The notes under the pieces: model-generated
What the model was told of the DNA's origin: nothing
The model's database searches: none
The model's input: the letters and a program-made list of their open reading frames with translations, nothing else
Assembly: GCA_036362985.1 (NCBI GenBank)
Contig: JAYGXS010000007.1
Span: forward strand, 25,202,723-25,266,722
DNA: 64,000 nt
Reading direction: 5' to 3'
From: Ligula intestinalis
Lineage: Eukaryota > Platyhelminthes > Cestoda > Diphyllobothriidea > Diphyllobothriidae
Part shown: positions 34,873 through 46,665 of the stretch, in pieces
How positions within the stretch are numbered: position 1 is the stretch's first letter
How the letters are laid out: the number at the start of each line of letters is the position of its first letter
Program-made: the position numbers and the translations under genes

Positions 34873-35370
34873 TAGGTTGGCAAAGGTAGTTTAAGTAGTG
34901 TACCTTATGTATTCAAAGCCTGAGCACTCTGTCCTACGGGACCGGTGTTATTAGGGGTCTTATGCGTGGGGAATTAGGGTAGGTAGTGGAGGAACTTAGC
35001 AGAAGTAAGGGTAATGTGGTAAAATGTGGTTGAATTTCTTTACTGCTGCCGCTTTATGGCCACGGATTCGAACGCATACATCGAAAAAAAATTAGCGAAA
35101 AACGGCATTTGATAAATAAGAGGTATTTGAATAAACAACCAGCCGTAAATTTGTGACAGGTCAGGAATCAGTGGGATTAATAACCAAAGAACGTAAAGTA
35201 GTTATGAAAGTATATTTTAGCAGTCCAGTATTCCGGCATAAATCTGCACCGCGTCGTCAATAGTGCACTGATTAAACCACAACACGAGTGTGGGTTACCG
35301 CTGTACATTTACTTATGCAGCTTTTCCTCACTGCCTATCCTAATTCCTCATCGATAAAACCCCTACAAAG
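34873..35370 (+). mobile_element. TIR element copy 4, diverged, right end truncated
   Basis: The left end GGTTGGCAAAGGTAGTTTAA, then GTAGTGTACCTTATGTATTC, matches the family, as does GTGGGGAATTAGGGTAGGTA. The interior is strongly diverged. The right end is recognisable as CACTGCCTATCCTAATTCCT and AAAACCCCTAC, then breaks off before the terminal repeat, at a hammerhead-like fragment (35370-35392). Confidence 0.65.
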
Positions 35371-36780
35371 GAATCCGAAGCCTGAGACGGATAAAGTTAT
35401 TGTCTCAGCAATCGTATCTACTTCTTCGGAAGTAAAAAATATAGGTTGAACAGTCGAAGACTGAGTCCACACAAAACGCAAGCAGTAAACTGTGAAGGCG
35501 GAGGGGGTTGGCCGTTGTTGCATTTCCGAAGAGACCTCCATAGTGTCACATTTAAGGATCTGTTGCACCAATCTGCAGCCCTCGACTAAAGTAGACACTG
35601 ATCCGAGCGTACTGTTGACCCACTTAACTGAGGCTGTTGTTTACCGTTCAATTTCTAGGCCCTGACGGCAATTCGAGCGTCGATCTCGACGATTTCCACC
35701 ACGGGTCTCAGCAAGCTGAAGCAACGCGATGACTCCTGCAGAGAAGTTACCCCGCTCTTTCACCATTCCCAGACCGGGACCCAGTGTCAAGACAAAAGCC
35801 GAGAAGACCGGCGATGGGTGAGGGCGCAGGCAGTGTGCTAGGTAGGCCACATTAAGAAGGAGCCATTGCAGCCTAATTCTCAGACCGCAGTAAGTCGCTC
35901 CACACAACAAGGCACACTGGGTCGACCACGGTGTCCAAGTTATTCCGTCAGCTGGCAGCCGGTTACTGGAACGTCGTCTGGTTTCAATCTCAGGAGAAAT
36001 CGAAACCTGTGCCGCGCATTGGCGCCCGGAGGGAGATGCAAATCAATCCCCCCCTCTACCCCCCCCTCCCAGCGAATTGCCAGCCCTAGCGCCTCAAAAC
36101 CTCACGGCGGTGTAAGGGTAAGGAAGAGGGAGCTCAGATATTCGGGTGAGGGGGGTTAGGGGGTGGGCGAGGATGCTGGGTATGAGGAGGGGGGGGGGGA
36201 GGGCGCGTAAAGGTGGTGGCTGCGTTGACGTAGTTAGCAGCCCCCGCTTCCCGAATTCCGGGATGCGTTCTAAGATGAATTATGCATTCATTTTCCGGAC
36301 TGAGTCCTTTGCCGGGCGCTAGTAAATGCCAAAACCCGCTTTCTTTTCCCGCCTCACAGTCACCGGAAGTACATTTACGATTCACGGCCCGCAAGGTCCC
36401 CGCCAGCCGTCTTCTCAGTGTCTGTGTTGCGCCACCCTCTGGGCGGGGTTGTCGCGACTGGACGCTGACGATTCGGTGTTGTCAAAATCGGAATCCTTGG
36501 CTGCGACGACAACTGAGCCCAGTTTTGAAAACGTCTGCCCTGCCGAAGAGGGGGGAGGGGGGGACTAAGTTCGTCTGATGATGACCAGCTGCTTAGTCAG
36601 TGCATCCTCCTCTGAGTAGAACTCAGCTCAAAGTACATGAGTACGCCCTTTGCGTGGCGCTCTCTGCTTGAAAATCTGGTCTAGTAATTGTTATAATGCA
36701 GGTAGGAAGGGAGCAGTCAGGCGCATTGCCAAAACCGATGGCCACCTTTCTACGTTTGTCTGATTATTTGGACTCCATTA
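35371..36780. other. GC-rich unassigned stretch
   Basis: This GC-rich segment has C- and G-runs (11 G at 36189-36199) and overlapping open frames of 80-98 codons on both strands. No domain is recognised and no frame is favoured. It may be a further repeat family, but no second copy occurs in the window. Confidence 0.4.
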
Positions 36781-37070
36781 ATACGACGACTAAAAGCATA
36801 CTTGTGTCTGAAAAATTGGAGTTACTCGCCGAAAGAGATGTTTGTGTGTATGATGGAGACAGATACACTTAATTTTGAAAATATAATTCTAAATTTTTCG
36901 GCAAAATCTGTCAATAAAATTAGACGCACGCATATTTTTTTCGGTCAGCGGGTGTCCCGACCGTGGAACTCTCTCCCAATCGAAAAAGTGACGTCAGATA
37001 CAGTTGCTGTGTTCATACTGCAGATAGATTATTTTGATTTCGCTAAACGACGATTCTGATTGCACGATTA
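36781..37070 (+). pseudogene. non-LTR RT C-terminal fragment
   Basis: The frame ending at 37059 contains NKIRRTHIFFGQRVSRPWNS, then LPIEKVTSDTVAVFILQIDY. The R-FF-RV--WNSLP order is the usual C-terminal end of CR1/jockey-type reverse transcriptases. The relic at 15660-15838 shares WNSLP followed by a DTAAVF-like segment and the same 3' sequence (CTAGCCATGACCT here, CCAGCCATGACCT there). Only this tail remains and the catalytic part is absent. Confidence 0.7.
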
Positions 37071-37746
37071 TCTCCGGCTAGCCATGACCTGCATTTCATA
37101 ATCTCGATTCACGTATATCTCACCCACTATATATTTTCTGTATAGATGATCATGTTAGCCTTACACATGACTATATTTCATGCTGCAGGTATATAATAGC
37201 ATTTTTAAACTCGACTGTACAGGAATAGGGCCATCAAGCGTTAACAGCCATAACCCTCACAATGTGTACAATATAAACAAAAAGTCACTACTGCTAATAT
37301 TCCAATTTCTCCTACGAAGCCTAAAATAATCATTTTTGATGGTTAGCTGATATTATAATGACGCGGCATTTTATAACGGTAACGCAGTTTACTGATCGCA
37401 TCCTTAGTGAGGTCGCTCACGCTCTCCACTCTGAACTAATTACTGTAAAGTCTTCCCATGCTATGCACCGAAGCTTCCATCATATGTTTTGCCATACATC
37501 GGCATATCAGCACTCTAAACTCTTATTCCTAGCACGCTGCCTCACGTGTGAATAAACAGAAATTCAGAAGATGAACTCAGACTTGTTTTCACAACAGAGG
37601 TGGATATCATGTAAACCTTTCGATTTTGCGTATTCTATGACCCTGAAGCTTATCTTATCCCTTGCTTTCGTGAATGAAGCCGTTTCACCGAAAATTTTGG
37701 ATATTTTACCCTGAAAATAAAGTATATTTTATCCTTCTCATACGTA

Positions 37747-37934
37747 GAATATACAGTCCTACTAGTACTAAAACTGTCACAGCTACACTCTTTGAAACGG
37801 CCAATGCACGCGACCATGCGTGTCCCATGCGAATAGGTTGAGGCCTCACGAAGGGTAAATGTTTCCCATCGTCGGGCATAGGATATACAGTCTTACTAGT
37901 ACTAAAAGCGTCACAGCTACACTCGCTGAAACTG
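37747..37934 (+). repeat. short direct repeat pair
   Basis: About 54 bp at 37747-37800 recur at 37880-37934. Shared blocks are ATATACAGTC, TACTAGTACTAAAA and GTCACAGCTACACTC. There is one unit of separation and no further copies. The function is unknown. Confidence 0.65.
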
Positions 37935-37960
37935 TTGGTACCAAAAAAGCAACATTAGTA

Positions 37961-38542
37961 GGGGAATTGGCAACGGCAGTTTAAGAAGTGCACCTCATTG
38001 ACCCCCTAATCGCAATATTTTGTCCTGCGGAAACGGTGGTCATAAGGGTTTTGGGGTGGGGAAATGGGAAAAGCAGTGATAGAAATTTGTTGGAGTAAGT
38101 GTAAAGTAGAAAAATGTAGTTGATTTCGTTACCCGCGGCTGCTGGGAGCAAGTTGTTCCGCATGTAGATTTACGGTGTGCGCGGCGCTTTGGACCGCGGA
38201 CTATACTAATTTAACTTCAGAACGGCAAATTGGACATCAGATAAGACGAAGTAGATGAACTCCTACCCACCATTTCTATTTTTCAGGAATTTCAAGAAAG
38301 CTGCCTTTCGATAATCGGATTTTTACGCGATATGCTAAACGATATTACAGATTAGGAAAATCTGCAGATATAAATCAACAACATTCCTGGGTACAATAAA
38401 ACAAAATCCGTATAACAACTATTCAAGTATATTCCACTGCCCATCCTTATTACCCACCCTCTATAATCACCGTTTCCATAGGACAAATGCTTGGGTAGGG
38501 ATATAGGTGGTGCATGACTTAAACAACTGTTGCCGGGGAATT
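37961..38542 (+). mobile_element. TIR element copy 5, perfect 8-bp duplication GGGGAATT
   Basis: The 566-bp element runs 37969-38534, begins GGCAACGGCAGTTTAAG and ends in the inverted CTTAAACAACTGTTGCC. GGGGAATT flanks both sides (37961-37968 and 38535-38542). The inverted ends extend about 100 bp through the GTGCACCTC, CCTAATCGCA and GGAAACGGTGG blocks. This copy defines the element borders. It has no open frame of note, so it would depend on a transposase elsewhere. Confidence 0.92.
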
Positions 38543-39444
38543 ATTTCAAATACTGCTGCTGGGTGTAGCAATTAGTTTGCATATACCTCAACTTTGTCTT
38601 TTCTTTCATAAGCGTCATTCTTTCTGTTTACTATTTCGAGTAACAATTTCAACAGCGTCGCCCCCACTATATGGTGTTTTGCAAACAAAATATCATTCTC
38701 TGTGAGAGGTTTTTCATATAAAGGCAAGTTTTGACAGAAACCTGCAGAATTCAATTAAGCCGGCTAATTTGGTGGGTTTTCGCTTTCATATGACGACAGA
38801 TGTTGGTTCCAGTTGTACGAAATGCTCCTTTAAATACCAGCCCGCTGAGTTAAGGTCTGCGCTGATATCTCTGACTCGCCGACACATAACGCCTACCGAA
38901 CTCAGATAGCTACAGTGGGTTTGGGCGTGATATACGCAGTTATTGAGCTAAATCTTCCAGACAAGGGACTGAACTACTAGGTTTGCAGAAAGGCAGTAGT
39001 TCACTAATGGCCTGTCCCACATTGTGCGACTGTTCTAGTTCTAATATCTAGGTTTGCATAAAACCTAATTTACCTTGCTAACCGATTGGACCTAGTCAGC
39101 AAACTCTACATTGTGATGAGGGTAAAGCCGTGGGGTGGGGGGAGGGGGGCACAATTGACCGTAGTGTGGAGAGAATAGACATAAAATGACCAGCTAAACT
39201 CTCAATTCAGCCTGCAACTGCTGACCTCCTCCCTACATAAACATGTGCTCTGCGGGACAAGCGAAGCCGACTGACCTTGGGTCGCCGACACTCGTTAGCC
39301 TTTTCGCCCTCCCTCCCCCTGACACACGTATGTATGCATATGAAAACAAATCATATCCATAATCACGACTAGAGAGCTTGAAGTTGAACAAACTGAACTT
39401 TCGTGGGGGGAGGGGGTTGAGAGATTTGAATACTTTGTCTGACC
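38543..39444. other. unassigned stretch
   Basis: I see no recognised gene or repeat. The minus-strand frame at 39295-39627 runs into the SINE-B copy and is not a gene. Confidence 0.4.
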
Positions 39445-39640
39445 CAGTCGTGCAAACATCTGCGGCCTTGCTGGGATTAAAACCCACGCCAGCCAGGGAA
39501 AAGGCTTTAATAGAGCTAACGCCCTAACCAACTGAGCTACGAGGCCCGCACCCAGCCTACTGCGACCCATGGAATCCACCGATTCCAATCCAGTAAATTT
39601 ACTGTCCAAAGAGGATTTCCTAAGCAATCAATTTAGGAGC
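39445..39640 (-). repeat. SINE-B copy
   Basis: In reverse the body reads TCTGGTGGCTCC, ATTGATTGCTTAGGAAATCC and GGTGGATTCCATGGGTCGCA. The tRNA-like head follows: GGGCCTCGTAGCTCAGTTGG (A box), then GGCGTGGGTTTTAATCCCAG (B box). Confidence 0.75.
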
Positions 39641-40169
39641 CACCAGATAATTGTCAGGCAAACTTTAATAGTAGGTTATAGGGTTTGGCAGATGTAAACC
39701 GCTTTCCACTTAGCCGATACTAAAACGATTCAACTGTTCTCCCTCCCATACATTTGAATTGACTTTCAGGAGGTGGTTTCTCCTATCAGTTTCGACGGCG
39801 CAGTTCTTGCTCAGGAATCTAATGCACCATTTGATTACTATTAAGATATGAGAATTCGTCCACTAGATGCTTCGCTATGGCATCGTAGTAGTACAATTTG
39901 CCGTACTAGTAACTGGCGTCGAACTATCAGAAAACTATTGGCAAGGTGGGACTCAAACAAAGGCTACTTAGAACATACTTATGACCGGATTTTCCAGTAC
40001 TTCAGTGCTTTTGGCGAAGTGTTTAACACTCTTCATCATCTAGGTGAGATATGCTATCGCATATAGGGCTTCACTAACCGGATAAGGGGACAAGTTCGTA
40101 CTGTAGGTCCTCGGGGTCTCATGCAGGAACCTCGCAGATAATATTGTAGGGACCATGAGAAGGAAATAT

Positions 40170-40570
40170 CAACAAAGTTAAGCACGGAATTTGGGACTGA
40201 CTGGCATCAGTTAACAGCCAAAGGTGTTCCTCGCGCAGTATACCGTGGACGGACTGTTTGCCCACTACCACACTGTCTCCTTCAAACACGCCGACACAAA
40301 GGCAGACCGACAATGTATTGAAGCCTGGGCCTCGGATGAGTACCCAGTCAATCGACTTATCGATCTTGCACCGGCATACATCACCCTGCGCAGGCACCAC
40401 CGAGTTGACGTCAGTGGTGGTTGATTGCCCCTGTCTTCTATAACTGCTGCTTGTTTTTCGTTGATGCTTTTGTTTCTGACGATGCACCCTAGTAAGATTT
40501 CGAAAATTCAGATGAATAAAATTATGATTCCGGTGATCGATACGCCTTCTTTTTATTCTTCTTCTTCTGC
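40170..40570 (+). pseudogene. Penelope-like element 3' end fragment
   Basis: The frame ending at 40424 has RQCIEAWASDEYPVNRLIDL, then APAYITLRRHHRVDVSGG, paralleling 29395-29512. It is followed by TTGATTGCCCCTG, TAACTGCTGCTTGTTTTTCG, the core CTGACGATGCACC with TTCGAAAATTCAG (40476-40511), then AATAAA and a TTC microsatellite. Only the last part of the endonuclease region and the 3' non-coding end remain. Confidence 0.65.
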
Positions 40571-40687
40571 TTCTTTATCTACACGCAAACACTTGATATG
40601 CAAGCATTTGCACCATCTAGGGACGAAAGTATTTGCACGATTCCTCCTCGGAAAGAATTTTATTCAATGTTAAGGCCTTAAAAACGA

Positions 40688-41168
40688 CCTTCCTCGTCCA
40701 GTTCTCTGTCCATCCATTCTTTCTCCACTTCACTTTTCTCTTCACCCGATGCCTCCTTATCCCACTCTTGATCTATTTTCTTCTTATTTTCTTCCTCCCC
40801 TTATTCTTATTCTTCTTCTTACTCCCCTTGTTCCCCTTCTTCTTCTTCTTCTTCTTCTTCTTCTTCTTCTCCTCCTCCTTCTTTTTTCTTTTTCGTTTTC
40901 TTCTTCTTCTTCTTCTTCTTCTTCTTCTTCTTCTATGCGCTCCGCTCCTCATTCACCCACTCATTCTCATTGTCTTCGTCCTCCATATCCGCCCTCCCCC
41001 TCCTCTCAATCTATACCCTGTTTTTTTCTACTCCTCCTCCTCCTCCTCCTCCTACTCCTCCTCCTCCTCCTCCTTATCCTCCTCCTAATCCTCCCGCTCT
41101 CTTAAACCTTCACGTCCAGTTCTATGCTTCTCCTTCCTCTTCTTGACCTCCTCCTGTATTTTTTCCCT
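40688..41168 (+). repeat. long polypyrimidine tract with TTC and CTC arrays
   Basis: Almost 480 bp is nearly all C and T on the plus strand, with TTC arrays at 40837-40870 and 40899-40934 and CTC arrays at 41031-41056 and 41062-41090. Mirror-symmetric homopyrimidine runs can form triplex DNA. The Leu/Ser-rich frames here are repeat translation only. Confidence 0.88.
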
Positions 41169-41574
41169 TGCAGCAGTTGAGTGCCGTTAAAACCCTCCTC
41201 CCATCTGCGCAATTTAAAACTAACTTGGCCGGAAAGTGTAGATGACATGTCGCTGCAACATGATGATGATGATGACCATCAATCGAAAACCAACGAGCTC
41301 ATTGCAGTAAAAAGGGGAGCAGGGCATTTGTGGTAATAGAGACAAAAAGGATGAAAGCACTGTTGTGACGATAAAAACAAGAAGGTTTGATACTGCAATA
41401 AAGATGAGCGTTTGGGACCTTCGATCGCATATTGTCTGAAAAACGTGTATTCATGCGCTTGTTAGTAATTGTTTTATATTAACACTGGCGGATGAATGCT
41501 CAATGATCAGTTACGAAACTCACTTGTCTGGTCCCGCCTTGGAGGTCACTCTTGAACTCGGCCAGCAGACACCC

Positions 41575-41722
41575 AACGGCTAGTATGATAGGCAGATGAA
41601 CATTGCCAACAAAGACGGCTGAATAGCCGTTTCTGACCTGTTAGCCGTCATCAGCCAGTCATACCCAACCCCAGGTGTCACGGCATCCGAGGCTCGAACT
41701 CGCGACGATTGTACTCGTTGCC
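41575..41722 (-). repeat. SINE-A copy
   Basis: In reverse it reads GTCGCGAGTTCGAGCCTCGG (B box region), GGTATGACTGGCTGATGACG, GCTAACAGGTCAGAAACGGC, then CTTTGTTGGCAATGTTCATC. The head 5' end is eroded. Confidence 0.75.
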
Positions 41723-44714
41723 TTACTGGTGTAAATCTGACGAATGGATTAGGAAATAACCCAGTCTTTAGTTGGGTGATCGATCTTTTAAGCAACTATT
41801 GATAACTTTAGGGTTTTGATTGATAGCAAATAACCTTGTCCAATTCGAACTTACTACATTGAGGTTAATTCTGAGCCAATTGTAGCCATCCAATCAACAC
41901 AGGGAGGTTGCTAAACTATACTAAGCCATTGTACCCAGGATTTAGACCCCAGAAATTCATTTTCACCATATTTTCTCATTCGGCCTTTTACTTTTTGTCA
42001 GGCAAGTTGCCTACTAGATCTTTGGTACGGATACAGCTCCTATTGTGCCATTGTCTTGCAGTCAGTAAAGGACAAATGTAAGGCTCTTACGTGTACCTAG
42101 TGCTTACAGAAACAGCTTTAAGAAATAAGCTTGCTTTTTTGTTTGAGCAGTTGATTTTGATTTTTTGAACCTGCGGTCTGCGGTTTTCCCATTAAGCTGA
42201 AATTTTGTTGCTGATGTGTCCGACTGAACCCCTGTGTTACGGAGACGGGCACCGCGCTGCAGTCACGGTCTAAGGTAGGAAAATCATGCGACAATGGACG
42301 TCACAGAAGGCCATGCAAGCTGCTTTATACGCGTAGACAAGCAATATGCGTTCAGGAGCTTTACAATGTACAATCATCAATAAATAATACCAATGCATTC
42401 GTAAAAAAACATTCAGTTGAAGAAAAATAATTGCCTGAAACCCAATAAAGAGAAGATCCAGTTCCTGATCAGCGATAAAGATATTTCACAATAAATTTCT
42501 AGCTTCTATTTTAGCTATCGAATGCAAAAGAATACAAATCCATAACTGGATTAATTATAGTTGATCAGTTGTTTAATATCTCACTGGAAGACCTACGGTA
42601 TTGAAAGGATGTGGCTACTGTTCTGAGAATCCTAAACGTATGGATAAAAGGCTGGATGGGTCAAAAATTATGCGAAAATCTTAAAACCTTCTTTCAGGTG
42701 TACACGCTCATGGCCTTTTAATTTTCAAGACGGTGTTATTTAGTAAAATATGAGTGCAAATTGACCCCTAACCCATACATTCCATAAAACATGTTTCGAT
42801 TTCCAAGAGTGCTGATGGAAGCGAAAAAGGCGAGTTCTGGGAAACAGTTCAGGAGGGCAAGATCAGATCGGCGGAACAATAAACGTCATGCTCCACCGAT
42901 TGCATCTCCTCCTCTCGAATTTCGAAGAATATCAAAATTGTGGGTGAAATGTCATGCAATGAAAGTAGTCATTTTAATGAGTTTGACCTTGCAGACGATA
43001 TTAAAATGCTGGTATTCTGTCGTAACCGAAATATCTCGTGCATATGCTGTAAGATAATCCAACTTGCAATTCCCATATGAATAATCCTCCCTGACGGAAG
43101 TCAAATTTCAGGATTTAGGTTGACATTCCATGATCTACGCCACCTATTCTAACTGGCCAGACTTTTGGGGTTTTATGTTTCTAACTGAGGTTAAAGTGCT
43201 GTGTGGAAAATTAGTCATTGGAGCCCTAAATTGCGGTGCTTTTAAATTCGAACTAAACTCGCACAGCTCAAAAATTGCCTCGTTTTCACGCTATTCTTTG
43301 TTTCCTTCTTACAGCGCTAAGGAACGGCGATCAGTGACAAGATTCTGGGGTACACACTTGGGTGTCAAAACCCGCGCTTGGTGATTGGTTATGCCTGAAC
43401 TAATTCTACTATTTTTTGGCGAATTCTTACACCACTAATTAGTCCTCCTTCTCTGGTATTTAGGAGGTAGTTCAGTAATAGAAATTGTGTTACATTAGGT
43501 CCAGAAAATAGTCTTTCTGACGTTTTTATAGGTGCTTTTCAATTGCAACTTCAATACTGCTATAAAGGTTTGCTCCTGTATAGAAACTGGACACCTCAGG
43601 TACGAAGCCAGTTTGTAAGTTTCCTGGCATTTGGCGCTTATATGCAAAAATATTTTCTGCGCTGAAACAGCAGCCTTTGGGCGGTCTTGCACTTGCATAC
43701 GAACGTCTGTCTTCAATATATTTTCTCATAAGTCGGCACTCTGTCTAAAGGCCGTACTCGGTCTTTCATCATCAGGCTGACATAGTTACAGAGGTAGTTA
43801 AAAAAACTGCCCAGTACATTACGACATTCCCTCACGGTGCCACAAGCGGGTCGAAGATAGATGGACCAGGTGTTTTAGTTTGGGTCTGCCTGTGGGAACG
43901 AGAATACGGACCACACACAGACACCAGGACCGATAGAACACGAGGGCGTACCTTAGCCCACGTGGGTTATTTCTGGAAACTTAAGGTTTTTTTCTGTTTC
44001 TTTGATAACAGTCTCCTCTGCCCTGGCGTCGCGTTGCGTTGCACAGGGGCGACATTTCGGTGTCCACACATGGCCAACGTCTAAGCAACGACGTGCATTG
44101 CACCAGAGCAGCACTGAAGACGTTTCCCGTTCCATTTGGAGTTACAGTCTCCTGCCATAAGAAAAACGTTCTGCCAGTAAACGGTGCCAGCGCAAATGGC
44201 GTGAGGTTTGTTTACCAACAAAATATTGTTTTCGCCCAGGTCTTTTCCTGACTACCTCAGACCTTCTGGATTTGCGTTCCCTGCTGCTGTTGACTCGATC
44301 GACTAGGACGCTGGACGGACATTTGGCATTCACATTACGTAACCCGTATTATTTCCACGTCAGAATAACTTAAACAATAGAATGGGGGCAGGCGTATTTT
44401 GAAATCTGATCCGCACCGACCCAGAAGTAACCTTTCCATAATACATGAAGAAGAAGAAGAAGAAGAACGGACTGATCTTTGTAGCACATAGTGTTTCTTC
44501 AGAACGCCGAAAGAATGGTGTACTGCAAAATCCCAGGGCAGCTGAAGAAAAGGAGTTTTAAATTTCAATCATGAAGACGTGTAGAGATTATGTGAACTAA
44601 AACTATGATCCCGAACGAGCAGACATATTGAAGGTATTTCGATGACAGTCTGCTACCTGTTGACATTTCTGACAGAAAAGACGCTCTCGAATTGAGGCAA
44701 AGGTTCGCATCCCA
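41723..44714. other. unassigned stretch
   Basis: About 3 kb in which I see no repeat family or gene. Open frames of up to 88 codons (42791-43057) lack recognised motifs. A GAA microsatellite lies at 44446-44466. Confidence 0.4.
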
Positions 44715-44960
44715 GGTATGTGTATAGATTGGGAAGACGAAGCCATATTGATCACCGGAACCATAGTTGTATAAGTCTGAGCTTTCGAAACCTCCCCCCC
44801 CCCCGCCCCTACAACTATTAATTGGCCCCTTCCCCCTATAAATGTTGCTTGCTTTCGTTGCCGATTTTATCGCTGAAGATGAACTCCCGCAAGAGTTCGA
44901 AAGCTCAGACTAATAAAACTATGATTCCGGTTGTCGACACGGCTTCCTCTTCTCGAGCTA
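44715..44960. repeat. inverted pair of Penelope-type 3' ends
   Basis: The plus copy (44805-44955) has GCTGAAGATGAACTCCCGCA, AGAGTTCGAAAGCTCAGAC and AATAAA, then ACTATGATTCCGGTTGTCGA. The same tail lies in reverse at 44715-44790 (CGAAAGCTCAGACTTATACA, CTATGGTTCCGGTGATCAAT). In the plus copy GAACTC can pair with GAGTTC as a 6-bp helix between the CTGAAGA and GAAA boxes. A run of 11 C (44794-44804) lies at the centre. Confidence 0.65.
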
Positions 44961-45653
44961 GAAGAGATGCATTTCCGTTAAGGTGCTTCCACCACTGATG
45001 AACATTTTCTGTTCCCCTATCTTCGCTGAAAAAATCTCCAACCAGCCCTTTACACTGCCTTCACGTGCGGCCAAACATCTCGAATGGTCGCCGTGTGGAG
45101 GCTTATATTTTTCCTTCTCTCTGCCTCTACCGGAGCATTACATCATTGGTAGTTTATTTACATATACAGTCAGAGGAAGCAACGACTTCAATTCTCTGGT
45201 AATAAATCCGGTGTTCCAGCTGGCCTCATCTTTATTTTGCACACTAGGCCTCCTAAACTGCACTGGCATCATAGAGTCTAATCAGCAGTTCCTAAAAACA
45301 TGTCTGAGCGCCATAGTATGTCTTTGGCGTGTTCGTTTTCTCGGCACCTTCGGTGCCTAAGCGTCAGTTAAAAGGCGGCCGATTTCAACGTGCCACGCCT
45401 CATCAATCTGTCCCTCTCACTTAGTGAAATCGCAGAAGTGATTGAGAGGGCTTGAAAGCTGGCAAGTGTAGACGTTCGGAACTTGGATACGTTAGGAATT
45501 TTACCGTGAACTCTGTTGTCGTCGACATGGCCTGGAGCTATTTTACGTGGAATACAGACAAGAATGCAGGGAGGCAATCATTCGCCCTGTTACAGAACAT
45601 TCACGTGCCTTGGGGATCATTCTCAAGCCCCGCCAGTAGACACACTGACTAGT
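44961..45653. other. unassigned stretch with a 125-codon open frame
   Basis: The plus-strand frame 44983-45360 is open for 125 codons but shows no domain or signal I recognise. It lies between repeats and is more likely chance than gene. Confidence 0.35.
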
Positions 45654-46341
45654 GAGATGAAGACGACTCGATCGCTGAGACAAAACTTTTATTCGCTTGA
45701 CGTTTCGACATCCGTCGCGGATTCATCATCAGAAACATTATCAGAAAACGGTAGCAGAAACGGGGAATACAAGCCCAGGAGTTTGCAGTATTGATAGGAT
45801 ACAGTCATTACTGCAAGCATGCAGCCGGCCGCAGATGCAAATTTGATGAGGCCTACATTGTCGCAGGGGGCGACAATCGGGTGAGCCGAGAATTACCTGA
45901 GTCATGGTCCACGTGCTCCCAATCGATAAGCAAGTGTGACAAGTTTCCCAGTCTATATTCGGTGCTGAGACTCAAGTTGGCCAACGCAAGTCGCCACTTG
46001 GGGAACGAACAGGCTACTGCGTCATCCTATGCCAACACCAGAGGGTCAGCTAGCCGAGCAATCATCACGCCAGAGTCCACCACGTGTGATGAAATTTCAG
46101 TAGGTCAGAGCCCGCATGCCGATCAACAAACTATCAACACCTAAGAAGGCAATTAACGTTAATCGCCGCTGTATGTTTGCAGTAATGACTGTATCCTATC
46201 AATACTGCAAACTCCTGTGCATGCATTACCCGTTTCTGCTACAGTCTTCTGGTAATGTCTCTGATGATGAATCCGCGACGGGTGTCGAAACGTCAGGCGA
46301 ATAAAAGTTTTGCCTCAGCGATCGAATCTTTGTCTTCTCAA
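45654..46341. mobile_element. foldback element of about 690 bp with arms of about 175 bp
   Basis: The sequence at 45654-45831 returns in reverse complement at 46168-46341. Shared blocks are TTTGC-GTAATGACTGTATC, CTATCAATACTGCAAACTCC, CTGATGATGAATCCGCGACG, TGTCGAAACGTCAGGCGAAT and TCAGCGATCGA. Each arm carries the hammerhead-like core (46261-46296 plus; 45698-45732 minus) followed by AATAAA. The central 335 bp has no recognised coding domain. Target duplications are not evident. Its construction parallels the smaller inverted pairs at 18.6 and 44.7 kb. Confidence 0.8.
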
Positions 46342-46661
46342 TTACTTCCTGGGACTCCCATGTTCGCTTTTATAAACACTGATTAGTATTGCGTGGGACT
46401 AGATCAGGACAGGGGGGGGTTATTTGGACTGCCTCCCCCATCCCTCCCAGAACAAATGCCGACCATGGGAGCCTAGTGGCACGCGTAAGTGCGGGCTCAT
46501 GCAGAACCAGCCACCTGCGTCCGATCCCACTGCCCGGGTCGTCATGACTCCATCTTGACACCGGGCGTGAGCGGGTGGGAGAAGAGACAGAGTGTAGCAG
46601 ATGCATCAAAAGTCTAATATCACTAAGAGCTAATCCGTGCGCAACTCATCGTCTACCGGCA
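46342..46661. other. unassigned stretch
   Basis: It includes a GGACAGGGGGGGG patch near 46408. I see no gene or repeat family. Confidence 0.4.
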
Positions 46662-46665
46662 GCAC

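Noticed and set aside
40633..41105. Open frames of 118-151 codons rich in Leu, Phe and Ser
   Set aside because: They are direct translation of the TTC and CTC pyrimidine repeats.
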